Source of the DNA: Halieaceae bacterium
Lineage (GTDB): Bacteria; Pseudomonadota; Gammaproteobacteria; Pseudomonadales; Halieaceae
Reading direction: 5' to 3'
DNA length: 46,078 nt
Assembly (NCBI GenBank): GCA_018657645.1
Contig: JABHWT010000307.1
Location: forward strand, 1 to 46,078
How positions within the stretch are numbered: the first letter of the stretch is position 1; each line of letters opens with the position of its first letter. Of this stretch, positions 1 through 8,874 are shown in pieces. Under the pieces are notes generated by a model, which searched no databases, was not told the DNA's origin, and saw only the letters and a list, made by a program, of their open reading frames with translations. A program made the translations under genes and the position numbers.

Positions 1-108
1 AAAGCCAGGCCCAAGGTAAAAGCCAGGCCCAAGGTAAAAGCCAGGCCCAAGGTAAAAGCCAGGCCCAAGGTAAAAGCCAAGCCCAGGGCTAAAGCGAAGC
101 CCGCAGCA
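1..108 (+). repeat. 18-bp in-frame tandem repeat (four identical units plus two diverged)
   Basis: The unit AAAGCCAGGCCCAAGGTA occurs at 1-18, 19-36, 37-54 and 55-72 with no mismatch. Diverged copies follow at 73-90 and 91-108. The unit length is a multiple of three, so copy-number change would keep the host protein in frame. Identity at synonymous positions points to recent slippage or recombination. The array runs off the left edge, so the total copy number is unknown. Confidence 0.95.
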
Positions 109-117
109 AAGGCCTGA
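1..117 (+). CDS. C-terminal tail of a Lys/Ala/Pro-rich protein (5' end outside window)
   Basis: The frame is open from the first base and ends in TGA at 115-117. It encodes 38 residues made of K-A-R-P-K-V hexapeptides, then the looser K-A-K-P-R-A and K-A-K-P-A-A, ending K-A. Such highly basic Ala/Pro tails occur in histone H1-like bacterial DNA-binding proteins, AlgP-type proteins and PhaF-type phasins, where they bind nucleic acid or other polyanions. Nothing of the main domain is visible, so the family cannot be named. The plsB start codon lies two bases after this stop, so the two genes are probably co-transcribed and perhaps translationally coupled. Confidence 0.7.
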   Translation, partial: KARPKVKARPKVKARPKVKARPKVKAKPRAKAKPAAKA

Positions 118-119
118 CA

Positions 120-2459
120 ATGCTGGATTTAGTAAACAAGTTTGAAGTCGATCCCTGGCCGCAGCAAGAAGACCTGCAGGTCGTTTTTATTCTCGACGCG
201 CACAATGGGTTCGAACGGGAAATATTGGAACAGTGGATCAACCACTTTGGGGCGGGCAAGGCCTCAGCATTAACGTGTGAGCAAGCGGTTCTGTCACTTG
301 GGGATGACCGAAAGGGCATTGATGGCACGGCTCTGCAAACTTCACTCAATGCCCAGGCAGCGGTCATCGCCCCTCTACGAGTGGCCTGGCTACCATCGAC
401 AGCTATCAACAAGTCGGGGCCACGGCTACGCAACCTGATTTTTGGCGATCCGCGCCGCCCCAATGGCAGGCGCGGGCGAAAAATTCTAAAAAATGCGCCT
501 GGGCGAGTACACCTGATCGCCGGAAAACCCGATACGATTACCAATCTACGCGCTCGGTTTGACCGACAACACAACACCGAAGTAGCCGATGACGCGGGGA
601 GCTTTGCCGATTTTGTGGCACGTCAGGCAGCACTGGTGTTGGATATCGCCGAGCGACGATTACAGGGCGGACGGTACAAAGTACCCCGCTTCGTTGCCGA
701 AAGCCTGCGAGCCAGTCCACTATATAACAAGGCCGTCAGGAAACTTGCGGAGGAGACCGGCACCTCCAAATCCGCGCTGATGAAAGAAGCCTCCACCTAC
801 ATGAAGGAGATGATCTCCATCCCCAGCACCTTCTGGCTGGATATTTATGCCAAATTCAATAACTTCTGCCTGGGGTTGGGCTACGAAGACAAGATCGTTT
901 ACGACCAGGCAGCTGTAGAGAATTTGCGCTCCGTGGTCCGCGACAACCCTTCACTGCTACTGTGGACCCATAAAACCTACCTCGACGGCATGGTCGTTCC
1001 CAAGGTGCTATACGACAACGATTTTCCCATGCCACATATGTTCGGCGGCGCCAACATCAGTTTCGCTGGCCTCGGATTCCTGCTACAGCGCTCCGGTGCA
1101 ATTTTTATACGTCGCAGTTTTCAGGACACCCCGCTGTATAAACTCACACTACGTCATTACATCGGCTACCTGATGGAAAAGCGGTTCCCGATGAACTGGG
1201 CCTTCGAGGGCACCCGGTCACGCATGGGCAAACTTATGCCGCCACGCTACGGTTTGCTGAAATACGTACTTGAAGCCTGTCACGCTACCGATGCTCGCAA
1301 TATTCATATCGTCCCGGTCTCGATCAGTTACGACCTGATCAGAGATGTCGAGGAGTACGCCACAGAGCAGACCGGGCGCGGCAAGGGTGCAGAGTCCTTG
1401 CGCTGGTTTATCGGTTATATTCGCAGCCTGGCCCGACCCATGGGCAAAGTGTATATGGATATTGGCGAACCGGTGGTCCTGGACAAGGCTCCCGAACCCG
1501 GTGATAGCCTGGCTCTGTCCAAAATAGCGTTTGAAATAGCGGTGGAGGCCAACAATGTCACCCCTATCACCTTCCCTTCTCTGGTGACCATGAGCCTTCT
1601 GGGCGCCGCTCCCAAGGCATTGACCGAGACCGAGGTCATTGCCGACCTGCGTGCTTTGCTGGCCTGGGCGGAGGCGCGCGATTTAAGAATTTCAAGTGAT
1701 TTTGATCGCGCTTACGCCGATCATATGGACGGGTTACTGGGCATCATGATCGACGAGAACATTGTAACTCGCTTCGATGAAGGGCCCGAGATTGTCTACG
1801 GCATAGCACTGGAGCATCACCCGGTGGCCAGCTACTATCGGAATACCGTCATTCACTTTTTCGTCAACAAAGCGATTATTGAACTGGCCCTGCTTAAAGC
1901 CAGTGAAGGCGATGAAACGAATACTCTCGGTGTTTTCTGGGCGGAGGTCGAATATCTAAGAGATCTGTTTAAATTTGATTTTTTCTATGCGCCCACCGAA
2001 GAGTTCCAGCAGCAGATCAGAGAGGAACTGGACCGCTACGACGAAAACTGGGAGGCCTTGCTACAGTCTGGTAATAAAGGATTCATGCAACTTTTTGACA
2101 CCATGACCCCCCTTGTCTCCCACGTCACTTTGCTGACCTATGTGGAAGCTTACTGGGTGGTTGCCATGTTAATAACGCAGATGGACGCGGCGGAGACACT
2201 GGAGGAACAGGCCTGTGTTACAGATGCATTGCGACTGGGTCGCCAGGTGTATTTGCAACGCCGAATAAGCAGTGAATCCTCAATAGGCAAACTTTTGTTT
2301 AAAAATGGGTTCAAAATGCTCCAGCAACGCAATCTGACTGTAGGCGGAGACGAGTCACTGGCAGACAAGCGCGCGGAGACCGTGCGCGAGTTACGCGACC
2401 TGCTACGACGCATAGAAATCATCCGCGCCATTGGTGTGGCCAGTCGCAATGCCACGTAA
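120..2459 (+). CDS. plsB: Glycerol-3-phosphate 1-O-acyltransferase, PlsB family
   Basis: A 779-residue protein, close to the roughly 800 residues of PlsB. The four acyltransferase blocks are in order: H-K-T-Y-L-D (H284, D289, the HX4D catalytic pair), GAIFIRR near 326-332, FEGTRSR near 362-368 with the following glycine and lysine, and IVPVSISYD near 397-405. PlsB enzymes put the first acyl chain on sn-glycerol-3-phosphate at the inner membrane. The next gene, gpsA, makes that substrate, which supports the assignment. The ATG lies two bases after the upstream stop. The family also includes lysophospholipid acyltransferases, so the exact acceptor is inferred from the length, blocks and neighbour. 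Confidence 0.9.
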   Translation: MLDLVNKFEVDPWPQQEDLQVVFILDAHNGFEREILEQWINHFGAGKASALTCEQAVLSLGDDRKGIDGTALQTSLNAQAAVIAPLRVAWLPSTAINKSGPRLRNLIFGDPRRPNGRRGRKILKNAPGRVHLIAGKPDTITNLRARFDRQHNTEVADDAGSFADFVARQAALVLDIAERRLQGGRYKVPRFVAESLRASPLYNKAVRKLAEETGTSKSALMKEASTYMKEMISIPSTFWLDIYAKFNNFCLGLGYEDKIVYDQAAVENLRSVVRDNPSLLLWTHKTYLDGMVVPKVLYDNDFPMPHMFGGANISFAGLGFLLQRSGAIFIRRSFQDTPLYKLTLRHYIGYLMEKRFPMNWAFEGTRSRMGKLMPPRYGLLKYVLEACHATDARNIHIVPVSISYDLIRDVEEYATEQTGRGKGAESLRWFIGYIRSLARPMGKVYMDIGEPVVLDKAPEPGDSLALSKIAFEIAVEANNVTPITFPSLVTMSLLGAAPKALTETEVIADLRALLAWAEARDLRISSDFDRAYADHMDGLLGIMIDENIVTRFDEGPEIVYGIALEHHPVASYYRNTVIHFFVNKAIIELALLKASEGDETNTLGVFWAEVEYLRDLFKFDFFYAPTEEFQQQIREELDRYDENWEALLQSGNKGFMQLFDTMTPLVSHVTLLTYVEAYWVVAMLITQMDAAETLEEQACVTDALRLGRQVYLQRRISSESSIGKLLFKNGFKMLQQRNLTVGGDESLADKRAETVRELRDLLRRIEIIRAIGVASRNAT

Positions 2460-2473
2460 AAAGAGGGGTGAGT

Positions 2474-3481
2474 GTGAAAAACAAATTGAAAGTTGGGCTA
2501 TTGGGTGGCGGTTCATGGGGTACTACCGTTGCATCGCTGGTATCCCGCAATGCCCCGGTCACACTGTGGGCTCGAAACCCGGAGACCGTCACAGAAATTA
2601 ACAGCCTGCACACCAATAGTGTGTACCTACCCGATGCTACCCTGCCAGCAAGACTCAATGCCACCCATGACATCAGCGAGGCCGTAGGGTCGGCGGATGT
2701 TGTCATCATGGGCATTCCATCACACAATTTTCGCAGTGTTCTTGAGAAGGTAAAAGAGCATATTCGCGCCTGGGTTCCGGTTATCACCTTAACCAAGGGT
2801 CTGGAGCTTGAATCCGGTATGCGGATGACCCAGGTCATCAACGAGGTCTTACCGGGCCACCCGGCGGGTGTGTTAACCGGTCCCAACCTCGCCAGGGAGA
2901 TAATGGCGGGTCAGGCGGCGGCCAGCGTCATCGCGATGCAAGACCCTATTATCGTCCGGGAATTGCAGTCCCTGTTTAACAGTGGCCTGTTTCGGGTCTA
3001 TACCAACAACGATGTGATAGGTTGCGAATTGGGTGGGGTGCTGAAAAACGTTATCGCCATCGCCGTGGGAATGGGCGATGGCCAGGGCGCCGGTGACAAC
3101 ACCCGCTCAGCCCTGATCACCCGGGGGCTTGCTGAGGTAACGCGACTGGGCGTCGCCATGGGCGGCAAAGCAGAGACCTTCGCCGGCCTGGCGGGAATGG
3201 GTGACATGATTGCCACCTGTACCAGCGCCCAGAGCCGGAACCGTCATGTCGGTGTCGAATTAGGCAAAGGACGGGCCATGGAAGAGATCATTGAGGAGAT
3301 GCTAATGGTGGCGGAAGGTGTAAAGAGTACTCCCGCCGTTATTGCCCTGGCCGAGAAATACGCTATCGACATGCCAATTGCCCGCGATGTGTACCGGGTC
3401 GTCAGTGGCGAGTCGACAGCCCTACGGGCTTATCGCGGGCTGCTGAGGGTCTCGGCAGGCGCAGAATCCGAGCCAGGTTAG
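2474..3481 (+). CDS. gpsA: NAD(P)-dependent glycerol-3-phosphate dehydrogenase
   Basis: A 335-residue protein with the N-terminal Rossmann motif GLLGGGSWGT, the family signature region GVLTGPNLAREI and the catalytic-lysine segment ELGGVLKNVIAIA, followed by AGMGDMIATC in the C-terminal helical domain. It reduces dihydroxyacetone phosphate to sn-glycerol-3-phosphate in the cytoplasm, supplying the acyltransferase encoded just upstream. An in-frame GTG at 2468 would add two residues, but the AAGAGGGG Shine-Dalgarno (2461-2468) overlaps it and is correctly spaced for the GTG at 2474, so 2474 is preferred. Only 14 bases separate it from plsB, so the two form an operon. Confidence 0.93.
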   Translation: MKNKLKVGLLGGGSWGTTVASLVSRNAPVTLWARNPETVTEINSLHTNSVYLPDATLPARLNATHDISEAVGSADVVIMGIPSHNFRSVLEKVKEHIRAWVPVITLTKGLELESGMRMTQVINEVLPGHPAGVLTGPNLAREIMAGQAAASVIAMQDPIIVRELQSLFNSGLFRVYTNNDVIGCELGGVLKNVIAIAVGMGDGQGAGDNTRSALITRGLAEVTRLGVAMGGKAETFAGLAGMGDMIATCTSAQSRNRHVGVELGKGRAMEEIIEEMLMVAEGVKSTPAVIALAEKYAIDMPIARDVYRVVSGESTALRAYRGLLRVSAGAESEPG

Positions 3482-3504
3482 CCGTTGCCCGGGAGAGACT
3501 TTTC

Positions 3505-4437
3505 ATGATCAACAGACGCCAGGTAGTTAAATTCGGTGCCGGTATGCTTGCTGCTCAAAACTCGCTACTGGCCGCCACAGAAAAGGGCATGGCGCCGGCA
3601 GACCACTTATCACTTATCCAACGCCCCATTCCCGGTTCCGGTGAGTTGTTGCCGGTAATAGGTATGGGCACGTCACGTACCTTCGATACCGATGACGACC
3701 CCGAGACGATTGCCCAGTTGAAGCAGGTTATGTCAACTTTCTTTGGCTCGGGCGGCCGTATTATTGATTCCTCCCCCATGTACGGTAACGCCGAATCGCG
3801 CGTCGGTGATGTATTGAGAGCAATGGACAATGCGCCCGCCTTGTTCTCCGCCACCAAAGTGTGGACCACGGGGCGTGAGCAAGGCATCGCCCAAATGAAT
3901 GAATCCGCCCGACGAATGAACGTCGATCGCTTTGATCTCATTGCCGTGCACAATTTGCAAGACTGGCAAACTCACCTCGAGACACTGAAGCAGTGGAAGG
4001 CTGAGGGCAAGGTCCGCTACATCGGCATCACCACTTCCCACGGTCGATTCCACGATGCACTGCTTGAGATTATGCGCAAGCAGCCGCTTGACTTCGTTCA
4101 GTTCAGCTACAATATCGCTGACCGCGCTGCCGAGAAGGCGCTATTACCCCTTGCCCATGACCGCGGCATAGCCACCATGATAAATCGCCCCTATCAGCGC
4201 GGCTCCCTGTTTGGAAAATCCCGGGGAAAGGCTTTGCCCAAAATTGCCGGGGCGCTAGATTGCAGCAGTTGGGGGCAGTTTTACCTGAAATACATTCTTG
4301 GCCACCCGGCTGTTACCTGTATCATTCCGGCAACTTCCAGCGCGAAGCACATGGCAGACAATATGAAGGCTGGTTTCGGACGTCTGCCAGACAGTTCACA
4401 GCGAGCAGAAATGCTGCGCATTTTTCAGGCACTGTAG
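3505..4437 (+). CDS. Aldo/keto reductase with twin-arginine-type leader
   Basis: A 310-residue AKR-fold enzyme. The catalytic tetrad is readable: D88 and Y93 in DSSPMYG, K118 in SATKVW and H149 in AVHNLQD. The N-terminus, M-I-N-R-R-Q-V-V-K-F-G-A-G-M-L-A-A, has a twin arginine followed by a hydrophobic stretch, which suggests export of the folded protein by the Tat system. AKRs reduce carbonyls with NAD(P)H, and cofactor supply in the periplasm would be a puzzle, so an alternative is retention or a vestigial leader. The substrate is unknown. It lies 23 bases after gpsA and 9 bases before the MFS gene, probably in the same transcript. Confidence 0.85.
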   Translation: MINRRQVVKFGAGMLAAQNSLLAATEKGMAPADHLSLIQRPIPGSGELLPVIGMGTSRTFDTDDDPETIAQLKQVMSTFFGSGGRIIDSSPMYGNAESRVGDVLRAMDNAPALFSATKVWTTGREQGIAQMNESARRMNVDRFDLIAVHNLQDWQTHLETLKQWKAEGKVRYIGITTSHGRFHDALLEIMRKQPLDFVQFSYNIADRAAEKALLPLAHDRGIATMINRPYQRGSLFGKSRGKALPKIAGALDCSSWGQFYLKYILGHPAVTCIIPATSSAKHMADNMKAGFGRLPDSSQRAEMLRIFQAL

Positions 4438-4446
4438 GGCCCACAG

Positions 4447-5754
4447 ATGAATCCAGAGCAAACCCGCCTTCAGGGCCTGTTATCGCTCGCCTGCGACATT
4501 CAGCCGCGGGAGGTTCGCGCTACGCTTTCCTCCTTTGTGCTGGTACTCACTCTAATGGCCGCCTACTACCTTCTGCGACCGGTTCGGGACGCCATGGCCA
4601 GCGACTGGACAGACGCGGAGCTCAGCTGGTTATGGACTTTCACTTTTTTCTTCAGTGCCATTGCGGTCACAGTGTACGGTGGTGCCGTTGCTAACGTTCG
4701 TTTTCGGCGACTGGTTCCCGCGGTATATGGTTTTTTTGCACTGTCGTTTGTGCTGTTCTACCTCGGGACCCAGCTTCTCCCCTCCCGCACCCTTCTCGAC
4801 AAGTCTTTTTACGTCTGGATTAGCGTATTCAGCCTGTTTCATATCTCGGTGTTCTGGAGTTTTATGGCCGACCTGTTTTCTCGCCCCCAGGCAACGCGCT
4901 TATTCGGATTCATTGCCGCCGGTGCAAGCACCGGGGGCCTGCTGGGTCCCGCTCTTGCCGCGCTGCTGGTTAAGGATGTGGGAACGGATCAATTGCTGTT
5001 GATTGCCAGTGTTCTGCTAATACTGACGATGCCCACCATTGGTTTATTACAGAAGCTAAAAGCCAGCAGTTTGGGCAATAGTGAGGTGGGAGACCAACAC
5101 CGGGATGTCGAACACATTGGCGGCAATCCGTTTGCCGGTTATACCGAGTTTCTAAAAACGCCCTTTCTATTAGCCATTGGTGTGTTCATCCTGCTCTACA
5201 CCTCAATCAGCTCCTTCGTGTATTTTGAGCTAAAAAACCTGCTGGTGGATTACGACCGGGAGGCCCGCTCACAAATCTGGGCGATGATGGACCTGGTGGT
5301 CAATAGCCTCACTATTCTGGTGGCGGCCTTCGCCACCGGTCGCATGGCCAAACACATGGGCCTGTCTTTTACCCTGGCATCGGTTCCGGTACTGATTACT
5401 GCGGGCTTACTTGTGGTGGCCAGCGCGCCGATTATCGGCGTGGTTATCGCCTTGCAAGTAATTCGGCGGGCCGGCAATTATGCGATAACACGCCCGGCAC
5501 GGGAAATCCTGTTTACCGCAGTGGACCGGGAGGCCCGGTTCAAGGCAAAACCGGTTATCGATATCGTCATTTATCGTGGTGGTGACATGTTGAATGCCTG
5601 GGCATTTACCGCTCTCACTCAGGGTCTGAACCTGAGCCTGGCAGCGGTTGCGTCCGTCGGTGCTGGCATTGCGCTAGCCTGGGCAGCCACCGGTATTTAT
5701 CTCGGGAGGCGATTTGATCAGATGCAGCTACCGCAGAGCGAATTACCCGAGTAA
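4447..5754 (+). CDS. MFS-type membrane protein of the NTP/NDP exchange transporter family
   Basis: A 435-residue polytopic protein with about twelve hydrophobic segments. Near the N-terminus it has AAYYLLRPVRDAMASDW, typical of the bacterial ATP/ADP-translocase-like (COG3202-type) group. These proteins resemble the nucleotide carriers of intracellular parasites, but in free-living bacteria the transported substrate is generally not established. It begins 9 bases after the aldo/keto reductase and ends the left-hand plus-strand operon; a short hairpin with a T-run follows. The family call is good; the transport function is inference. Confidence 0.75.
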   Translation: MNPEQTRLQGLLSLACDIQPREVRATLSSFVLVLTLMAAYYLLRPVRDAMASDWTDAELSWLWTFTFFFSAIAVTVYGGAVANVRFRRLVPAVYGFFALSFVLFYLGTQLLPSRTLLDKSFYVWISVFSLFHISVFWSFMADLFSRPQATRLFGFIAAGASTGGLLGPALAALLVKDVGTDQLLLIASVLLILTMPTIGLLQKLKASSLGNSEVGDQHRDVEHIGGNPFAGYTEFLKTPFLLAIGVFILLYTSISSFVYFELKNLLVDYDREARSQIWAMMDLVVNSLTILVAAFATGRMAKHMGLSFTLASVPVLITAGLLVVASAPIIGVVIALQVIRRAGNYAITRPAREILFTAVDREARFKAKPVIDIVIYRGGDMLNAWAFTALTQGLNLSLAAVASVGAGIALAWAATGIYLGRRFDQMQLPQSELPE

Positions 5755-5784
5755 CCTGACCTCGCTACTCAATCAGTTCAGTAA

Positions 5785-5804
5785 CTGCGAACGCAGCTTT
5801 TTTT
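5785..5804 (+). terminator. Weak intrinsic terminator after the plsB operon
   Basis: CTGCG (5785-5789) can pair with CGCAG (5792-5796) and is followed by seven T residues (5798-5804). The stem is short and the two-base gap would open it to four pairs, so efficiency is doubtful. It lies between convergent genes, where a terminator is expected. Confidence 0.45.
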
Positions 5805-8175
5805 ATAATGATGGCTCCAGAAGGAGCTCGTATTCCACATGCGCCTCAATGGCCTTGTCACTGAACCACCAGTAGCGCTTCTCTCCCGTCAGGTAGCTGT
5901 CCAGAAAGTTTTTGTTCCAGGAATCAAACAGGCGTTCACTGACCCCTCCGGGGAAGTGTGCCTGCACTTTTTCGTTGTCCGCCAGATCTATAATAATCCG
6001 CATGGAATCATTAATTCTGGTCTCATAGGGCTTATCGAAGCTGTAAATCGCGCGATGCAGAGTTTCACCTGAGCCGTCGTAGGGATGAATACCGCCACCT
6101 AGCCAACGGGCGGCAAATTTGCCCGGGATAAACGGGTGGCTAAACGCAATGGTGTGGGCATCACCCCAACGCCAGGATGAGGGTTGATCTCCCCATTGGC
6201 TGGTCAGCTCTGCCAGGGTTGTTCTGCCAGCGCGCAGCAACAGTTCGTCCCTGCCCTCAACCGGGTCGGTGCGCTTGTCATCAAACCAGTGGCTATGACC
6301 CACCTCAAACCATTGCAATAGTCTCTCCTGCCAGTAGTAGGATTGCTTGAGGTAGTCCATTAACAGTGGTTCTGCCATATCATCGGCAAAGGTCTCCATT
6401 GCAAACTGACGCAGTACCGACTGGAAGATCAGCGGCGCCGCCAGCGCTTGATCGTCCAGTAAATTCCAGGCGGCCAGTTCCCGGGCCAACGGTTGCAGCT
6501 CCGGGTCGTTGCCAAATACTTCAATCATTGCCGGTCGCATGCGCTCGGCTAACAGGTTTTTGATATCCAGATTGAATGCCCAATGGTCGTCGGCGCTTAT
6601 GGTCTGCTTTTCAAACAATTCCATTAGGCGGCTGTAGCGCCAGGATCCGGCAAAGTGTGTCGAGTAGGCGTAGGGGTAATCTGCCCCGGTGACACGGTGG
6701 TTGGTACTTCCCACCCAGCCCTTGGAAGGATTCAACTGCAGAGGCATTTTCGTGGGAGGTATTCGGCCGACCCAGTTGTCTTCACCCGCCACCGGAAGTG
6801 GCACCAGGCCGCTACCAGTGGCTCGAATTGGAACTACGCCAGATGCCATCCGAGCAATATTGCCCGCGGTGTCGGCAACAATGTAATTAAGCGGTGTTGT
6901 GGTCTTGCCTATAGCCACCAGGGCTTCATCGACCGACGCTGCCAATAGTAAATCCAAATTACCAGAATCTGGGCCAGCATATTCAGGCACCGACCAGCGC
7001 AGGGATAATAACTTGCCATCGATAATGTCCATTCCATGATCTGAAATAATCGGACCGCGGGCCGTCTGCCGAATTTCCATGGTTTCCACACGGTAACCAC
7101 CCTCTTGTTCGCCATCTTTTATGCGAAGCTGCTCGGTGCGTGTGCTAAAAGGCTGTGACCTCTCACCCTCCAGATAGTTAGCATCGTTGCCCGGATCAAC
7201 GCTCTCTATATAGAGGTCGACCATGTCCGAGTAGCCATTGGTCGCTCCCCAGGCGATCGATCCGGTCCGACCTACCCCCAACCCTGGACCACCGGGTGCG
7301 GAGCCACCCACCGCTCGAAGTTGTGGCGTGATAATGGCCATGGGGTACCAGAATCCCGGCAGCATTCGCGCATCAAGATGGGGGTCGTTGGATAAGATGG
7401 GTGCCCTCCCACCAGATTTGTCCGCACTGCTTGCCCACGCATTGCTGCCCATGGCGTAGCGAGCCGCAAGCGGATTTAATGGACTGTTGTCAAAACTCAG
7501 TGCGAGTGATTGACTCACCACCAGGGGTGTCTCCATCGCCGTCGCCGGATCGTCGGGATTAATCGTCAGAGGGCGAAGCTCATGCGCTCGAGTTGTCCCC
7601 AGAGTGTCAATCAGTTGCAGGGTAAGTAGCTCCTGACGCCAGTTTACCGAGCTGCTCCAGACACGGAAGTACTGGATAGCAAGAATGTCCTCCAGGGTCC
7701 ACGGTTCAACCCGATGCCCCATTACTCCCAGAATCAGAGGATATTCATCCTGCCTTGTGGCAATAAAATCATTGATGCCATCCAGATAGCGCTGCAGATA
7801 GTTGCGCTCCGCATCGCTTATGCGTAAAAGCTGGCGCCCTGCAAATCCGGAAATGTCGACCAGCCGCACAATACGGTCGTTGCGAAGGCCGCGCTCGCCG
7901 AAAAACTCCGCCAGCTTGCCGTGTGCCAGATATTTGTACAGCTCGAGCTGGAACAACCGATCCTGGGCGTGAACAAAGCCCTGGGCAGTCAGGGCGTCAT
8001 CCAGAGAATTGGCGTAGATGTAGGGAACGCCACTTTCGTCGCGCAACACCCGCACCTGGGCATCAAGCGAGGCCAGAACAAGACTTCCCTCTCGCTGATA
8101 GCTGTCCAGGCGCGGCAGTAGAGCCGCAGCGGAGAAAGCGGCAACCACGACCATTAGCAACAGCCACTTCTTCAA
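5803..8175 (-). CDS. Penicillin acylase family protein (exported N-terminal nucleophile hydrolase)
   Basis: A 790-residue protein starting at TTG 8175, preceded by AGGAG (complement of 8184-8188) at eight-base spacing. This start gives a clean signal sequence, M-K-K-W-L-L-L-M-V-V-V-A-A-F-S-A-A-A. A longer frame from TTG 8199 lacks such a site. The G-S-N-A-W motif, with Ser at residue 244, marks the self-cleavage site and the N-terminal nucleophile of the beta chain, and SNDPHL follows as in the family. Relatives hydrolyse amide bonds in beta-lactams, acyl-homoserine lactones or other acylated amines after autoproteolysis in the periplasm. The natural substrate cannot be told from sequence; quorum-signal acylase is one possibility. 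Confidence 0.88.
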   Translation of the reverse strand: MKKWLLLMVVVAAFSAAALLPRLDSYQREGSLVLASLDAQVRVLRDESGVPYIYANSLDDALTAQGFVHAQDRLFQLELYKYLAHGKLAEFFGERGLRNDRIVRLVDISGFAGRQLLRISDAERNYLQRYLDGINDFIATRQDEYPLILGVMGHRVEPWTLEDILAIQYFRVWSSSVNWRQELLTLQLIDTLGTTRAHELRPLTINPDDPATAMETPLVVSQSLALSFDNSPLNPLAARYAMGSNAWASSADKSGGRAPILSNDPHLDARMLPGFWYPMAIITPQLRAVGGSAPGGPGLGVGRTGSIAWGATNGYSDMVDLYIESVDPGNDANYLEGERSQPFSTRTEQLRIKDGEQEGGYRVETMEIRQTARGPIISDHGMDIIDGKLLSLRWSVPEYAGPDSGNLDLLLAASVDEALVAIGKTTTPLNYIVADTAGNIARMASGVVPIRATGSGLVPLPVAGEDNWVGRIPPTKMPLQLNPSKGWVGSTNHRVTGADYPYAYSTHFAGSWRYSRLMELFEKQTISADDHWAFNLDIKNLLAERMRPAMIEVFGNDPELQPLARELAAWNLLDDQALAAPLIFQSVLRQFAMETFADDMAEPLLMDYLKQSYYWQERLLQWFEVGHSHWFDDKRTDPVEGRDELLLRAGRTTLAELTSQWGDQPSSWRWGDAHTIAFSHPFIPGKFAARWLGGGIHPYDGSGETLHRAIYSFDKPYETRINDSMRIIIDLADNEKVQAHFPGGVSERLFDSWNKNFLDSYLTGEKRYWWFSDKAIEAHVEYELLLEPSL

Positions 8176-8451
8176 GGGATGATCTCCTGTTCGCAACAAA
8201 ATTCAAGACCGGGCGGCCCGGCCCACGTTAAGTCAAATCAGTACACTCGGACCACACGGGAGCGCTGCTGATTGCCAGGGCACCTTAGTATTCCTAAACG
8301 ACATCGACCCCCACACTGCGCGGAATCCCAAACGAATTGCCGGCGTAGCCAGGCCCCTGGGAGACCCCTAACCAGTTCACCACTGGGACCGGCGCTGTGA
8401 TCGAAGACACTCAGGCATTATTTTCCTTTGTCTGCTACAAACATTCCCTTG

Positions 8452-8874
8452 CTAACCAGCGTCATCGCTCCCAACCGACCAACCTAACTCACTCTGATTA
8501 ACCACTTTGACGTCGGGTGTTGCGTAGTAGTCGCCTTTCTCCTCAACAAAAATCTGTGAGTCAATGCTTACACCGGGGTCACCGTCGATGCTACCGCAAA
8601 AAATTGCGAGACGTTTTTCACCCAGGGGTTCGTAAAACAAACTGCTGCCACAGCTATCACAGAAGCCCCGCCGGGCATAAGTCGACGAGTCAAACCACTT
8701 CAGGCTCGCCCCCTCAATTGTAATGTTGCTGATGGGAGCGCTGGTCGCTGCCGTGTAGTGGCCCGATGCCTTGCGGCACTGACTGCAGTGGCACAAGCAG
8801 ATCGGGCGTAAATCCCCAACCACTTCGTAACTGACATTGCCGCAAAGGCAGCTACCCCTGGTGATCGTCGTCAT
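8452..8874 (-). CDS. GFA/CENP-V domain zinc-binding protein
   Basis: A 140-residue protein starting at ATG 8874, with GGGAGAG just upstream on the minus strand. The longer frame to 9054 adds 60 residues of unlike composition and has no better site. Zinc-binding cysteines occur in three groups: GSCLCGNVSY, CLCHCSQCRKASG and FCDSCGSS. This is the fold of glutathione-dependent formaldehyde-activating enzyme (Gfa), but most single-domain bacterial members have no proven activity. It is monocistronic and separated from the acylase by about 276 bases in which I recognise no gene. Confidence 0.85.
   Translation of the reverse strand: MTTITRGSCLCGNVSYEVVGDLRPICLCHCSQCRKASGHYTAATSAPISNITIEGASLKWFDSSTYARRGFCDSCGSSLFYEPLGEKRLAIFCGSIDGDPGVSIDSQIFVEEKGDYYATPDVKVVNQSELGWSVGSDDAG

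Noticed and set aside
1-108. CRISPR array
   Set aside because: The repeats are directly adjacent without spacers and encode a protein tail.
89-577. A 162-codon minus-strand frame at the left edge
   Set aside because: It is antisense to plsB and rich in Arg, Ser and Cys, typical of a shadow frame.
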